24,599 bases of DNA from Intoshia linei. Taxonomy: Eukaryota; Orthonectida; Rhopaluridae. The stretch covers positions 1-24,599 of the forward strand of contig LWCA01000528.1 in NCBI GenBank assembly GCA_001642005.1. The letters run 5' to 3'. The position numbers and the translations under genes are program-made. Numbering within the stretch: the first letter of the stretch is position 1; each line of letters begins with the position of its first letter. The notes beneath the pieces were generated by a model, which was not told the DNA's origin, did not search any database, and saw only the letters and a list, made by a program, of their open reading frames with translations. Shown one piece after another: positions 12,101 to 19,983 of the stretch.

Positions 12101-14634
12101 CATGCTACATTTCAATTTTAACAGAAGTGAACGGTTCTAATAAGATACTAGAGTTCTAATAAAATACAAGGCGATGTGAAAATTCAGTATTAAAATTGTA
12201 GTAAAATATGTTTATAACGGTGTTTAAAAGTTTCAAAATAAATAATTGACATTTGCTCAAAGGGCCACCAATATTATTATTTAGACTACTGTTTGCCGAT
12301 CTCTGCTTTAAAGATTAGAGGTGTTCTTTAAAATAGATATAATTCACTTTTTAAGGTGGAAGTGTTAATCTTTTATTTTACGTGTTATGTGAATTAATTT
12401 TAATTTTATTTATATACAGGTGGGTTTTTATTGTGGTTAAAATTACATTTTTTGCTGAGATTTTTCAATAAGTTGTGTTTTCTTTGAGGGTTGCAAAAAT
12501 GAGTTTAAATAGTGTTCATTATTCAAATTTTCAATAAGTTGGTTTCTTTTAGGGTTGCTAAAAATGGATTAAATTTTAAGGGCTTTAAAGTTATGTAAAT
12601 ATAATTTTAGATATAAAAATTAGAAAATTTTCTTTTTAATTTTTTTAATGTCGAAATTATACGAAATGGTTAGTAAATTTGATTTTATATATAAACTTTT
12701 CTACAGATGGGGTTTTAATTATTAAGATTACATTTTTAAGGGTTGGTAATATATATTTTATCCCGAAATTTTTCAATAAGTTGTTTTCAATAATAATTGC
12801 TAAAAATAACTTTAAATAATTGGGTTAGTAAATTTCCTTTTTTTTATTAAATTTTTCTACAGATGAGATTTTATGTGAGGATTGATAAAATATATTTTTT
12901 CCTGTAATTTTTCTATAAGAATTGCTTAAAATGACTTAAAATAGTTTGGATTAGTAAATTTGGGTTCTTTTTATTGAATTATTAATAATAATTTATTATA
13001 CATATGGGTTTTTATTCAAGGGTTGTTAAAAATGGATTAAATTTTTAAACTGCCTTTAAATTCTTTAAAAATTTGATTAACATTGTTAATAAATGAATTC
13101 TTGGGTCATGTCAGTGCTGAACCTACCATACCGATACTTCTCGTCTGGGGAGTGGAATGGGGTAGGGCTCGACGAAATTTTTATAAAATGGGGGCCTAAT
13201 TTTGCCAAATTGAGTATTAAACAAATTATATTCTTCAATATCGTAAATTATGATATTTTGTGTGTTAAATTTAAAATATCAAGTCAAGAGCCTTAGAGAG
13301 GACGTTAGGGGTTATATGACACTATGCATAGTTTGTAAAAAAATTAGGGTGCTCTTTTTTATTTTCGAGTCTTCTCGGCTTTGGGTTATGATTATATGAT
13401 ATCTTTTCAGTTAATACTACTGATTCGGAATCTTCATTTTATTATTATAACAATGATATGTATTTTTTAGCGATATTTATAAAGAAAATGATTCAATGCC
13501 ATCATTTCATCACTTATTAAAAAATGTAAAAATTATATTTATAAATGTAATGATTATCAATTAATTTAATTAAAATGTAGGTTTTTCATCCGTTATTTGA
13601 AGCGACATTGTACCCTGATAAACACAAAAATTTAAGTCAATTTTTGATGTCTGTAATAAGTTTTTTGATAATTGAAATTTAAAAAAAATTAGATTACAGG
13701 ATTTGATTCTGTAGACGATGAATCCAAACAGGAATATTTTGGTATAGATAGCAATACAAGCGTACCTGAAAATTGGAAATCGAAATACAATCCTCCATAC
13801 TGTTATTATATTTATTACATGTATGCCAACATTCTACAACTAAATCATTTACGTCGGTACTTAGGTGTAATATTTGTGGGTATAACAATTTAGATCCAAA
13901 GGATTAAATACTTTGGTTCTTAGACCACATTCAGGAGAATCTGGGAATGTTATTCACTTGATGACAACATATATGCTTTCGCAAAACATTTCTCATGGTT
14001 TAAATTTAAGAAAGGTTTGTAACATTTTTTTATTTTTTCAATCAGAAATAGGCACCAGTGCTACAATATTTGTTTTATCTTGCCCAAGTTAATATAGCAA
14101 TGTCTCCACTAAGTAACAATTCGTTGTTTTTGGATTATCATCGTAATCCATTTCAAAGTTACATGATGCAAGGAATCCCAATTTCATTGTCAACAGACGA
14201 TCCGTTGCAATTTCATTTTACTAAAGAACCTTTAATTGAAGAATACAGGTTTGGTATTACATTATAATTATACAGAGATGGGCAAACTATGGCCAAAAAT
14301 TTCCAATTAAAAATAAATAATTGTGATAAAATGCAAAGCTACCCACCTCTGATATAAGAACATATTTACTTTAATGCTACTTTATAGTATTGCAACTCAA
14401 GTTTGGAAATTATCAAGTGTAGATATGTGCGAACTTGCACGAAATAGTGTATTGATGAGCAGCTTTCCACATGAAACCAAAAAGCACTGGCTTGGTAATG
14501 ATTATTTGATGGAAGGTGTAAAAGGAAACAATATATCACAAACTAATGTTCCCAGTATAAGAGTGGAATATAGATATGAAACTCTACTTTGCGAACTGTC
14601 CAAAATTATGCCATTTATTTTGTCAAATAATTAA
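9150..14634 (+). CDS. AMPD2: AMP deaminase (AMPD2-like)
   Basis: Cytosolic zinc enzyme that hydrolyses AMP to IMP and ammonia in the purine nucleotide cycle. The spliced model is 9150-9370, 9410-9569, 9817-9903, 9960-10285, 10321-10450, 11151-11282, 11328-11390, 11471-11602, 11648-11811, 13471-13525, 13581-13652, 13693-13864, 13902-14014, 14052-14248 and 14388-14634. All phases close, giving 756 residues, close to vertebrate AMPD lengths. The divergent N-terminal part is acidic. Conserved landmarks are [27 protein letters not shown] with the metal-binding HxH at 312/314, [34 protein letters not shown] and [15 protein letters not shown] with the catalytic-site Asp pair at 658-659. The usual CGEAG is SGESG here (582-586). 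The start is the first ATG, 234 bp after the cadherin stop. Intron 3 is GC-AG. Several introns are only 35-45 nt. Confidence 0.95.
9904..9959 (+). other. GC-AG intron in AMPD
   Basis: The exon ends CAG and the intron starts GCAAGT, the strong-consensus context of natural GC donors. It ends TTTTTAG. No GT nearby keeps the frame. Joining ...KSSLQ to TYCTTERL restores an open frame through to 10285. Confidence 0.7.
10451..11150 (+). other. AMPD intron 5 (700 bp) with an inverted repeat
   Basis: It lies between the HRDFYNVRK exon and the VDTHVHA exon. No coding frame was seen. It holds an 11-bp perfect inverted repeat (AAATTGCGCCA at 10587-10597, TGGCGCAATTT at 10634-10644) with a 36-bp spacer. 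Confidence 0.7.
12006..12305. mobile_element. hAT-like MITE, about 300 bp
   Basis: The left end CATGGGTCGGTAACC and the reverse complement of the right end, CAGAGATCGGCAAAC, match at about 10 of 15 positions. Inner GTGGGCCAC and GGGCCACC blocks also mirror each other. This is the common CAGRGGTCGGCAAAC type of hAT terminus. There is no coding capacity and no intact target duplication. Confidence 0.5.
12410..13080. repeat. Degenerate tandem array, about 145-bp period
   Basis: Similar blocks start near 12420, 12707, 12861 and 13002 with a TGGGGTTTTTATT-like word. Each is followed by versions of TTTTTCAATAAGTTG and GGGTTGCTAAAAATG. Spacings of 287 (2 x 143), 154 and 141 give a unit of about 145 bp. 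The copies are strongly diverged. Confidence 0.45.
13108..13220 (+). repeat. Dispersed repeat, plus-strand copy
   Basis: CAGTGCTGAACCTACCATACC, then after about 55 bp GGGGGCCTAATTTTGCCAAATTGAG. The same two blocks occur inverted at 16404-16474, so this is a diverged interspersed family. Part of this stretch forms a 67-codon ORF that I do not regard as a gene. Confidence 0.55.
14273..14351. mobile_element. Very small hAT-like MITE (79 bp) in the last AMPD intron
   Basis: It starts CAGAGATGGGCAA and ends CTACCCACCTCTG; 11 of 13 terminal bases are complementary. It makes up most of the 139-nt intron 14249-14387, whose neighbours are 37 nt or less in size. The flanking 8-mers do not match, so the insertion is old or the ends are trimmed. 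Confidence 0.45.
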
Positions 14635-14999
14635 ATTATATAAAGTAATTGTATATAGAGTTAAATAGTGATACAGTATGTTTCAGCAATGATAGAAAAC
14701 TAAAAACTGAACGTAAAATTCGCAAATTCTGCCAACTATATTCGATCGACTCGTTATTAAGGCGAAAATTTAGATTTTAGTGTACAGGGGTCGCTAAATA
14801 AATCTTTTTATTGTTCTTTTTTGGGGATGTACATATTTTTTAAGCATACAATTTATACTATTCATTTTACTATTAGAAAGTTTCGGTATGAATAAAGTGG
14901 AACAAATCAAAATCAATAAGTTTTATATTTGTTTGAAATTGTGTCCAATATTTGTGTCTAAGGAATATAAACAAAAACATTCAATTCTTGAAATATAAA
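14635..14999 (+). other. AMPD-Flattop intergenic gap
   Basis: 365 bp between the AMPD stop and the Flattop ATG, AT-rich. It must hold the AMPD 3' UTR (AATAAA at 14797-14802) and any promoter of the next gene. No TATA-like or other distinct element stands out. Confidence 0.6.
14797..14802 (+). terminator. Putative polyadenylation signal of AMPD
   Basis: An AATAAA hexamer 162 nt after the AMPD stop and about 200 nt before the Flattop start. Confidence 0.4.
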
Positions 15000-17407
15000 A
15001 TGTCCAAAATATTTGATGCAAATCAGGTATTATTATTAATTTGATTGTCATATGCTTAGTTTAATATTAAATATACCAGATTGATGTAATTTATTGCCGT
15101 CCATACGAATTTTACGGTCCGCCCAATCAATGAATCAAAATTATAATTTATAATTATGCAAAAATTATTGGCGCTGACCAAACTTAATTAGAGTTTTAGA
15201 TGTTAGTTTAAAAATTTTTTTTAATATATACGTGCCATAGGTCCGGTTGACTTATAATTTTTTTCGAAAATATTATTGTATCATTTTATCTCTGTTGTTC
15301 TTGATGTTATGATCGATTAAATTGTCATATCATGATTATAATTTTAACATTAGTGGTAAACTTATTCCATTATTATTGTTTCTTATTTCAATTTATTAAC
15401 TAATTAAAACTGTTAATTTAATAATGGTATAAGTAAAATTTTTTTTGTGCGGCCCGCGTAATAATTTTTTGTCACATGTGGCCGCCAAGCAAATTGAGTC
15501 TGACATTTTTATCAAATTATAATAATTAATTTTTAAAAATTTCATACATTATGGATCATGGTACTCATTACTGCTTTAAATTATGTATTTGATTTCATAA
15601 TACATGTATAGTATGAAAATGCCTTCACTGCAAAAAGATTGCAAAATTGGATAGCAAACTCCAACAAATCCAAGGTAAATATACTTGAAATATTTATATA
15701 ATATGTGTTACACGTTCAATTAACATTTTTTTTGAAATTGTAAGATGAATACTTACATTTTCGCTCTTAATTTTAATCCAACATTTGAAAAATATTGGTT
15801 GATAATATATTAAAAATTATTTTTCACCGGTAATGCGTAGATTTCTCGGGTTTAAATTTTGAGTTTATATCAACTAGAATAACCTGTATCAAAATAATCT
15901 TATTTTTTTATTGTAGGACAGTTTATTATTTCAAATATTTTGTTTTATAAAATAGTTTCGAAATAAAAAAGAAAAAAATACTAAATTGCTTTTTTGACCG
16001 TGAAGGCGTCAGATTGAAATTTATTGTGTTTGTTAACAGAATATAACTGTATAATCTGTAATTTTTTTAAAATTCTAGGACTTTTTTCATTTATTAAAAA
16101 AAGGGTAATCTGTGGTTTATACCTTGAAAATACATTTTGTTGAGTTTGACATTTATTATAATGATTATGATTTTATAAACTATCCCACAATTTATGTTTT
16201 ATAAAATTTTAGGACATTTTTCATTTTTAAAACAAAAGTTAATTTAAGATTTTGACTATGAAGATGTGCGTTTCAGAGGCTGAGATTAACAATAATGTTA
16301 ATTATATTAAAACGCGTCCCAAAATATATTTTTAATCAATTTTTCGGCTGATTTTATTTTTAAACAAAAGTTCACATTGTGTTTTGACACTGAAAGACTT
16401 AAAATGGTCAATTTGGAAAAATTAGCTCCCAAAGAGGGAAATCTGGTACGGTAGGTTCAACACTGAATGCAGGGTACCAAATCTTTTCTCATCGTGTATC
16501 CAATTTGAAAAATAAAATCTCGGGAACCATTATAAGTATATTTAATGTAAAAAATATCAAAGAAACCCATTATTTTTGTCAAAATTTTTTAATTTGGTCT
16601 TTTAGAATCCTTCAAAACCAAAATTGACAAGTATTATCAGTAATAATAGTGGTTATATAATCAAAAAGAAGGACAGATCAAGTAAAAGTCCATGGGGTAA
16701 ATTTAAAACTACATGGGATAAGCCTAAACCAAAAGGTAATGTTTAAACATGAAGTAACTCATTCACCACATTTTTGAGAAGCACATCACCCTTCTTTCAA
16801 TAGAAAAAGTTTTTTTACAGTAGTATCCATATATTCTAATGATAAAATTAAAAATTTTCCTGGACATCATAATTTCCTATCGACGCAATGATATAATAAC
16901 AAGATACGCTGCATACGTCAGTAGTAATGACAGTATTGACAACTTTCTCTAGTCTACACGTTCCCAAGCTGTGTCGACTGAATTTTAACCGTGTATTACT
17001 AATATCAAAATTGAAAATCAATTTTTTCGATTTTCAACATTGAATGCTAATTTCTAGTTTTAGTAGATATAAAATTTTTTTCATTGAAAATATCCAAAAT
17101 TTTGCCCCCCCCCCAATCTGCCATATATTAGATAAACAATTCATATCCAGCTTTATAAACATTTGAAGAAAAATAGATTCAATTATGATATTTAGTTGAC
17201 AAAAAAGAACAACAGCCAAATACAATAATAATGGAGGCATGTAAAGACGAAAAAATTCCCAATGAGATTACAACTATAAAACCAAAAAGTGCTTCATCAA
17301 TCAAAATAAACGAAGAACACAAAATAAAATTTGAATCAAGAGTTCCATCGCCAGACCTCAGTAATGAAGCAATCATGAATGGTAATTTTTTAAATTCAAC
17401 ATTTTAA
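15000..17407 (+). CDS. CFAP126: Flattop / CFAP126 homologue
   Basis: Small microtubule-associated protein of basal bodies and ciliary axonemes. It was recognised only after joining four short exons: 15000-15026, 15612-15674, 16606-16735 and 17196-17407 (143 residues; the human protein is about 177). The N-terminus reads ANQYENAFTAKRLQNW, very close to the vertebrate ANQYEKAF..LQNW. Next come SGYIIKKKDRSS, then SPWGKFKTTWDKPKPK, matching the family's PRSK.NPWG.F..TW block. The last exon (from about residue 74) is lysine-, serine- and glutamate-rich and unconserved, as in the family. Phases agree at every junction. The stop used here reads through a possible donor at 17381, so a further 3' exon cannot be excluded. 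The gene sits 365 bp after AMPD on the same strand. Introns 1-3 are 585, 931 and 460 nt and carry repeats. Confidence 0.82.
15200..15520. repeat. Possible old hAT-like repeat fragment in Flattop intron 1
   Basis: GC-richer blocks GTGCGGCCCGCG (about 15448) and ACATGTGGCCGCC followed by AAATTGAGTCTGAC (about 15475-15507) stand out from the AT-rich background. They resemble the GGCCCGC...GAGTTTGACA type of eroded hAT-element ends seen in many genomes. Boundaries are not definable. Confidence 0.3.
15910..16400. repeat. Degenerate tandem array in Flattop intron 2, 130-160-bp period
   Basis: Units begin near 15916, 16077, 16212 and about 16343 with versions of TAGGACATTTTTCATTTT. Each is followed by TTTTGAC.(G)TGAAGRYGT-like blocks (at about 15995, 16252 and 16383). 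The unit is about 130-160 bp and diverged. It adjoins the minus-strand copy of the GAACCTACC repeat. Confidence 0.4.
16404..16474 (-). repeat. Dispersed repeat, minus-strand copy
   Basis: Reading the minus strand gives CAGTGTTGAACCTACCGTACC then GGAGCTAATTTTTCCAAATTGACC. This matches 13108-13220 in order and spacing except for about 45 bp extra in the plus-strand copy. Confidence 0.55.
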
Positions 17408-17473
17408 AATTTAAAAAACTAGACTATGAAAAAATTGAAGCCGAATCAAAACTTTAACTTTATTATATCGTAA

Positions 17474-17479
17474 AATAAA
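17474..17479 (+). terminator. Possible polyadenylation signal of Flattop
   Basis: AATAAA, 67 nt after the Flattop stop, inside an A-rich stretch. Being AT-rich, it could occur by chance. Confidence 0.3.
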
Positions 17480-17587
17480 ATAAAAATTATATAAATGTGC
17501 AAATTAATTTTAAAACTTTTGTGTAAAAATATATTTTCAAAACTAGAAAAAGTAAAAAAAGTTAAAATTTTTTATTAATCAGTTTAG

Positions 17588-18522
17588 TTTTGTGTAATAT
17601 TTGTATACGTCCTAATAATCGGCTTCGCTATATCATCCTACATTTTAATGTTTCCAGAAATGTGGAAAAGATTTACACTTTCTAGCTTTGCCATAAACTT
17701 TGTATTTTCACATATTTTATGGTTAAACACTATATACAATTACACGATGGCAACATTTTTGAACCCTGGTCATCCGAAACTAGTAATTATTAAAATGTAC
17801 ATTTACAATTTGTAAACCACAATTAGAAAACCTTTGCAATAAATAAATGTGAAAAATGCCAGAGACCTAAACCATATCGAACTCATCATTGCAGCATTTG
17901 TAATAAATGTATCAGTCGAATGGATCATCATTGCCGTAATTTTAAAAGTTCAATTTTAACATTTCCAATATTTTTAGCATGGATAAACAATTGTATCGGG
18001 AAACGAAATCATCTTTTTTTTATTTTGTTTGTATTTTATGCGTTTATAGGAAGCATTTACGCAAACTATGTCATTACTAAATTAAGGCTTCAAAGTATTA
18101 TTAACGTGGAATTGAGTTTTAGAGTGTATCCCTTTAATGCTTTGGAATTGATCAAGAAATATATGGGTTTAATATTTTTCAAATTCAATTATTCTGTTGC
18201 AGTTTCTTATACGCAAAGATTGACTAGGATGTATTTTATGATATCTTTCACATTATCCATCGTGCTCGGTATACTCTTTGTTTTTAATGTTTATCTAATA
18301 TCTCTCAATATAACCACTGTTGAATTTTTTATTCAAAAAAAATACTTTCCAAAAAAAAAAGCTTCAATATTGAATGACAAGCGGAGCAATTTCTTAAAAA
18401 TCAAAGGAAATTGGTTGCAATTCGCTAATGCAAAAAGTTTTAGTCAATTTTTATTACACATTTTCTTTACAAGGCCAAACGTTTTGTTGAATAATAATAA
18501 AAAGTACAATATTCCAAGATAA
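17588..18522 (+). CDS. ZDHHC16: ZDHHC16-like protein S-palmitoyltransferase, 5' partial
   Basis: Membrane enzyme that attaches palmitate to protein cysteines, expected in ER/Golgi membranes. Exons found: 17588-17782, 17827-17935 and 17978-18522; 282 residues visible. Residues 1-65 hold two hydrophobic segments and end with a PGHP motif, like the TM1-TM2 region of the family. The cysteine-rich domain runs KCEKCQRPKPYRTHHCSIC and on to DHHCPWINNCIG, with the catalytic DHHC at 98-101. CPW appears only after removing the 42-nt intron 17936-17977. Two further membrane segments lie at about 113-134 and 173-198, then a TTVE motif (the family TTxE), then a C-terminal stretch containing NWLQFANAKSF that resembles the ZDHHC16 GCLENWxxFLG region. 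The exon must start at or after 17588 because an in-frame TAG precedes it. The N-terminal exon was not found. Flattop ends only 180 bp upstream. Confidence 0.88.
17936..17977 (+). other. 42-nt in-frame intron inside the DHHC catalytic motif
   Basis: GTAATT...TTTTTAG, a multiple of three with no stop, so a naive translation reads DHHCRNFKSS. Splicing joins TGC-C to CA-TGG and restores the invariant C-P-W. This makes the intron certain on functional grounds. Confidence 0.9.
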
Positions 18523-18605
18523 CAATTATATTATTAGAATTACATCTTAGGGTTAAACCATCCACTTTAGACATCTAATTTTAGTAAATTATTATTTGTA
18601 AAAAA

Positions 18606-18611
18606 AATAAA
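18606..18611 (+). terminator. Putative polyadenylation signal of ZDHHC16-like gene
   Basis: AATAAA 84 nt after the stop codon and about 80 nt before the next coding exon. Confidence 0.35.
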
Positions 18612-18689
18612 AATATATACCTAGTTTCTTTATGAGTGTTGTGACATTTCAAAGAACATAAACCAGATGAGCATGTAGTACATTTATAG

Positions 18690-19138
18690 AGCATTATGAC
18701 GCTAAAGATCCAGAATTAAAAAATATAAATTGGGTAAGAAAGACAAGTACGGACGAACGCAATATTTTATTTAATATGAACCAGGACAGTCACATTTTAT
18801 ATATTGTAAAATTAATAAAACAAAGGTTGGTAATAATATATTCCAGTTTAACAGTATTGCCGACGCTGGGTTGTATAATTAAATATAATTGAAAGTGGTA
18901 AAATACAATGAAATTGACCTACTCTGAATCTTATTTTATTAGCATTCAGGCTGTACATTTTCAAAGTGTCACTTTTGGTAGGTATGCTGCAAAACTATAT
19001 TCTGATGAGATGCCGAACCCCAAAAGACTAAGAAAAACTTCATAAAATGATGAAAGTTCATCGACAAATATACTAATTATAAATAATTTACCCACAGACG
19101 GAGCAAAATCTTCGCCTAGGAAGAGTAGAAGGTGGTGA
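18690..19138 (+). pseudogene. Unrecognised protein gene, at least two exons, possibly decaying
   Basis: Exon 18690-18825 (AG acceptor at 18688-18689) encodes EHYDAKDPELKNINWVRKTS and continues to KLIKQ. Splicing to 18943 in matching phase continues SIQAVHFQSVTFGRYAAKLY and then DEMPNPKRLRKTS, where a TAA (19043-19045) ends the frame. The same frame stays open for 30 more codons rich in Ser, Lys and Arg (ending SSPRKSRRW) to a TGA at 19136-19138. So either the protein ends at 19045, or the TAA is a disabling mutation in a longer basic, nuclear-looking tail. The upstream 167 bp lack a convincing first exon. A stretch reading FKEHKPDEHVVHL at about 18649-18687 lies one base out of frame. I do not recognise the family. 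Confidence 0.45.
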
Positions 19139-19579
19139 TGTAATATTTAAATAAGTTGGTGACGGTTTTGGGTTTAATTTCTAAAAAAATTTACAAAAAT
19201 TCGATTATAAATATTTTTACCAATTCATCAAGTAAACTGTTGAAATTTTTTTTGAAATATTCTTTTGTTTTTTTTTTTCGTTTTTCTAAAGTTAATAAAT
19301 AATAATAATTAAGATATAAACGATAACACAGAGAAACAAAGAATATTATATAAGTAAGGATAATCTCAAGCTAATTTTAACATATGAATACTTATTCATA
19401 TTAGAATTATAATTCGAAATATGCAGTTTATTTTTAATTATTAAAATCTGCCAAGTTAATTGGAAATGGATACAAGCGAGTCGAGTTGCATCTCATGATG
19501 AGATTCTCATCAAACAATGGTGTAATGTAGTCTTAGTGACACCATTAGTTAATATGAATATATAATTACTAATTATATA
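19139..19579. other. AT-rich intergenic stretch with small hairpins
   Basis: No coding frame. It has an odd palindrome ATCTCAT-G-ATGAGAT near 19490 and an 8-bp inverted repeat AATGGTGT/ACACCATT near 19517-19547. Nothing else could be supported. Confidence 0.5.
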
Positions 19580-19700
19580 CAGTCAACCCTCTATAACGTG
19601 AACTTCTCCAATAATGAACAACAACAAAAAATTGTTATAGTTTACTATGAAAAAAGTAAATGAATCGTGAATATTCTACTACGTGAACAATGAACAGGAT
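19580..19700 (+). mobile_element. pogo/Tigger-like terminal fragment
   Basis: After TA (19578-19579) comes CAGTCAACCCTCTATAACGTGAAC, which resembles pogo/Tigger termini of the CAGTCAAACCTCTATATAACGAA type. The GTGAAC motif recurs near 19683. The matching inverted end was not found in the window, so only one end is visible. Its link to the transposase that follows is unclear. Confidence 0.4.
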
Positions 19701-19983
19701 TTATCCAAATTAAAGTGAAATTGTAATTATAATTATTGTATAAAAAACGTGCTTTTCGAAAATTTAAAAAAAAGAAGAAAAGATTACTGAAATATGGATT
19801 GCACCTTTTCACCTTGTGAATTACACGTCCTTGATTTAATCCTAAAACATCAATTCATACATTTATAATTTCATAATAACAAAAGATTCATAGCAATATA
19901 TAAAAAGCAAATTCTATCTCACCAATCTATGATGATCTGCCAAATTACGAAGAACGGAGAAGAAATTATTTGTTGTTATTACA

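Larger units (their letters stand above)
11812..13470 (+). other. AMPD intron 9 (1.66 kb), repeat-rich
   Basis: It splits the codon after the QLPRLY motif. It contains a hAT-like element (12006-12305), a degenerate tandem array (about 12410-13080) and a dispersed repeat with a GAACCTACC motif (13108-13220). No exon of the AMPD family is missing between the flanking exons: LPRLY joins DIYKEND as in the family. Confidence 0.75.

Noticed and set aside
13093-13296. 67-codon plus-strand ORF
   Set aside because: It lies within AMPD intron 9 in a dispersed repeat whose second copy does not preserve the frame.
13694-13888. 64-codon minus-strand ORF
   Set aside because: Exact antisense of AMPD exon 12, which carries the conserved [10 protein letters not shown] motif on the plus strand.
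13865-13901. Alternative acceptor TTTAG at 13889-13893 for AMPD intron 12
   Set aside because: It breaks the frame; using the AAAG acceptor at 13901 restores [14 protein letters not shown] with the family's spacing.
17105-17114. Run of ten C in a very AT-rich intron
   Set aside because: Simple homopolymer; may be length-variable or an assembly issue, with no supporting context for function.
17034-17376. Overlapping minus-strand ORFs
   Set aside because: Antisense to Flattop exon 4 and its upstream intron; hydrophobic composition arises from the A-rich coding strand.
17423-17469. ATGAAAAAATTGAAGCCG as a possible first exon of the ZDHHC16-like gene
   Set aside because: Its only donor (before GTAAAA at 17470) is in phase 2 whereas the exon at 17588 needs a phase-0 partner; left unassigned.
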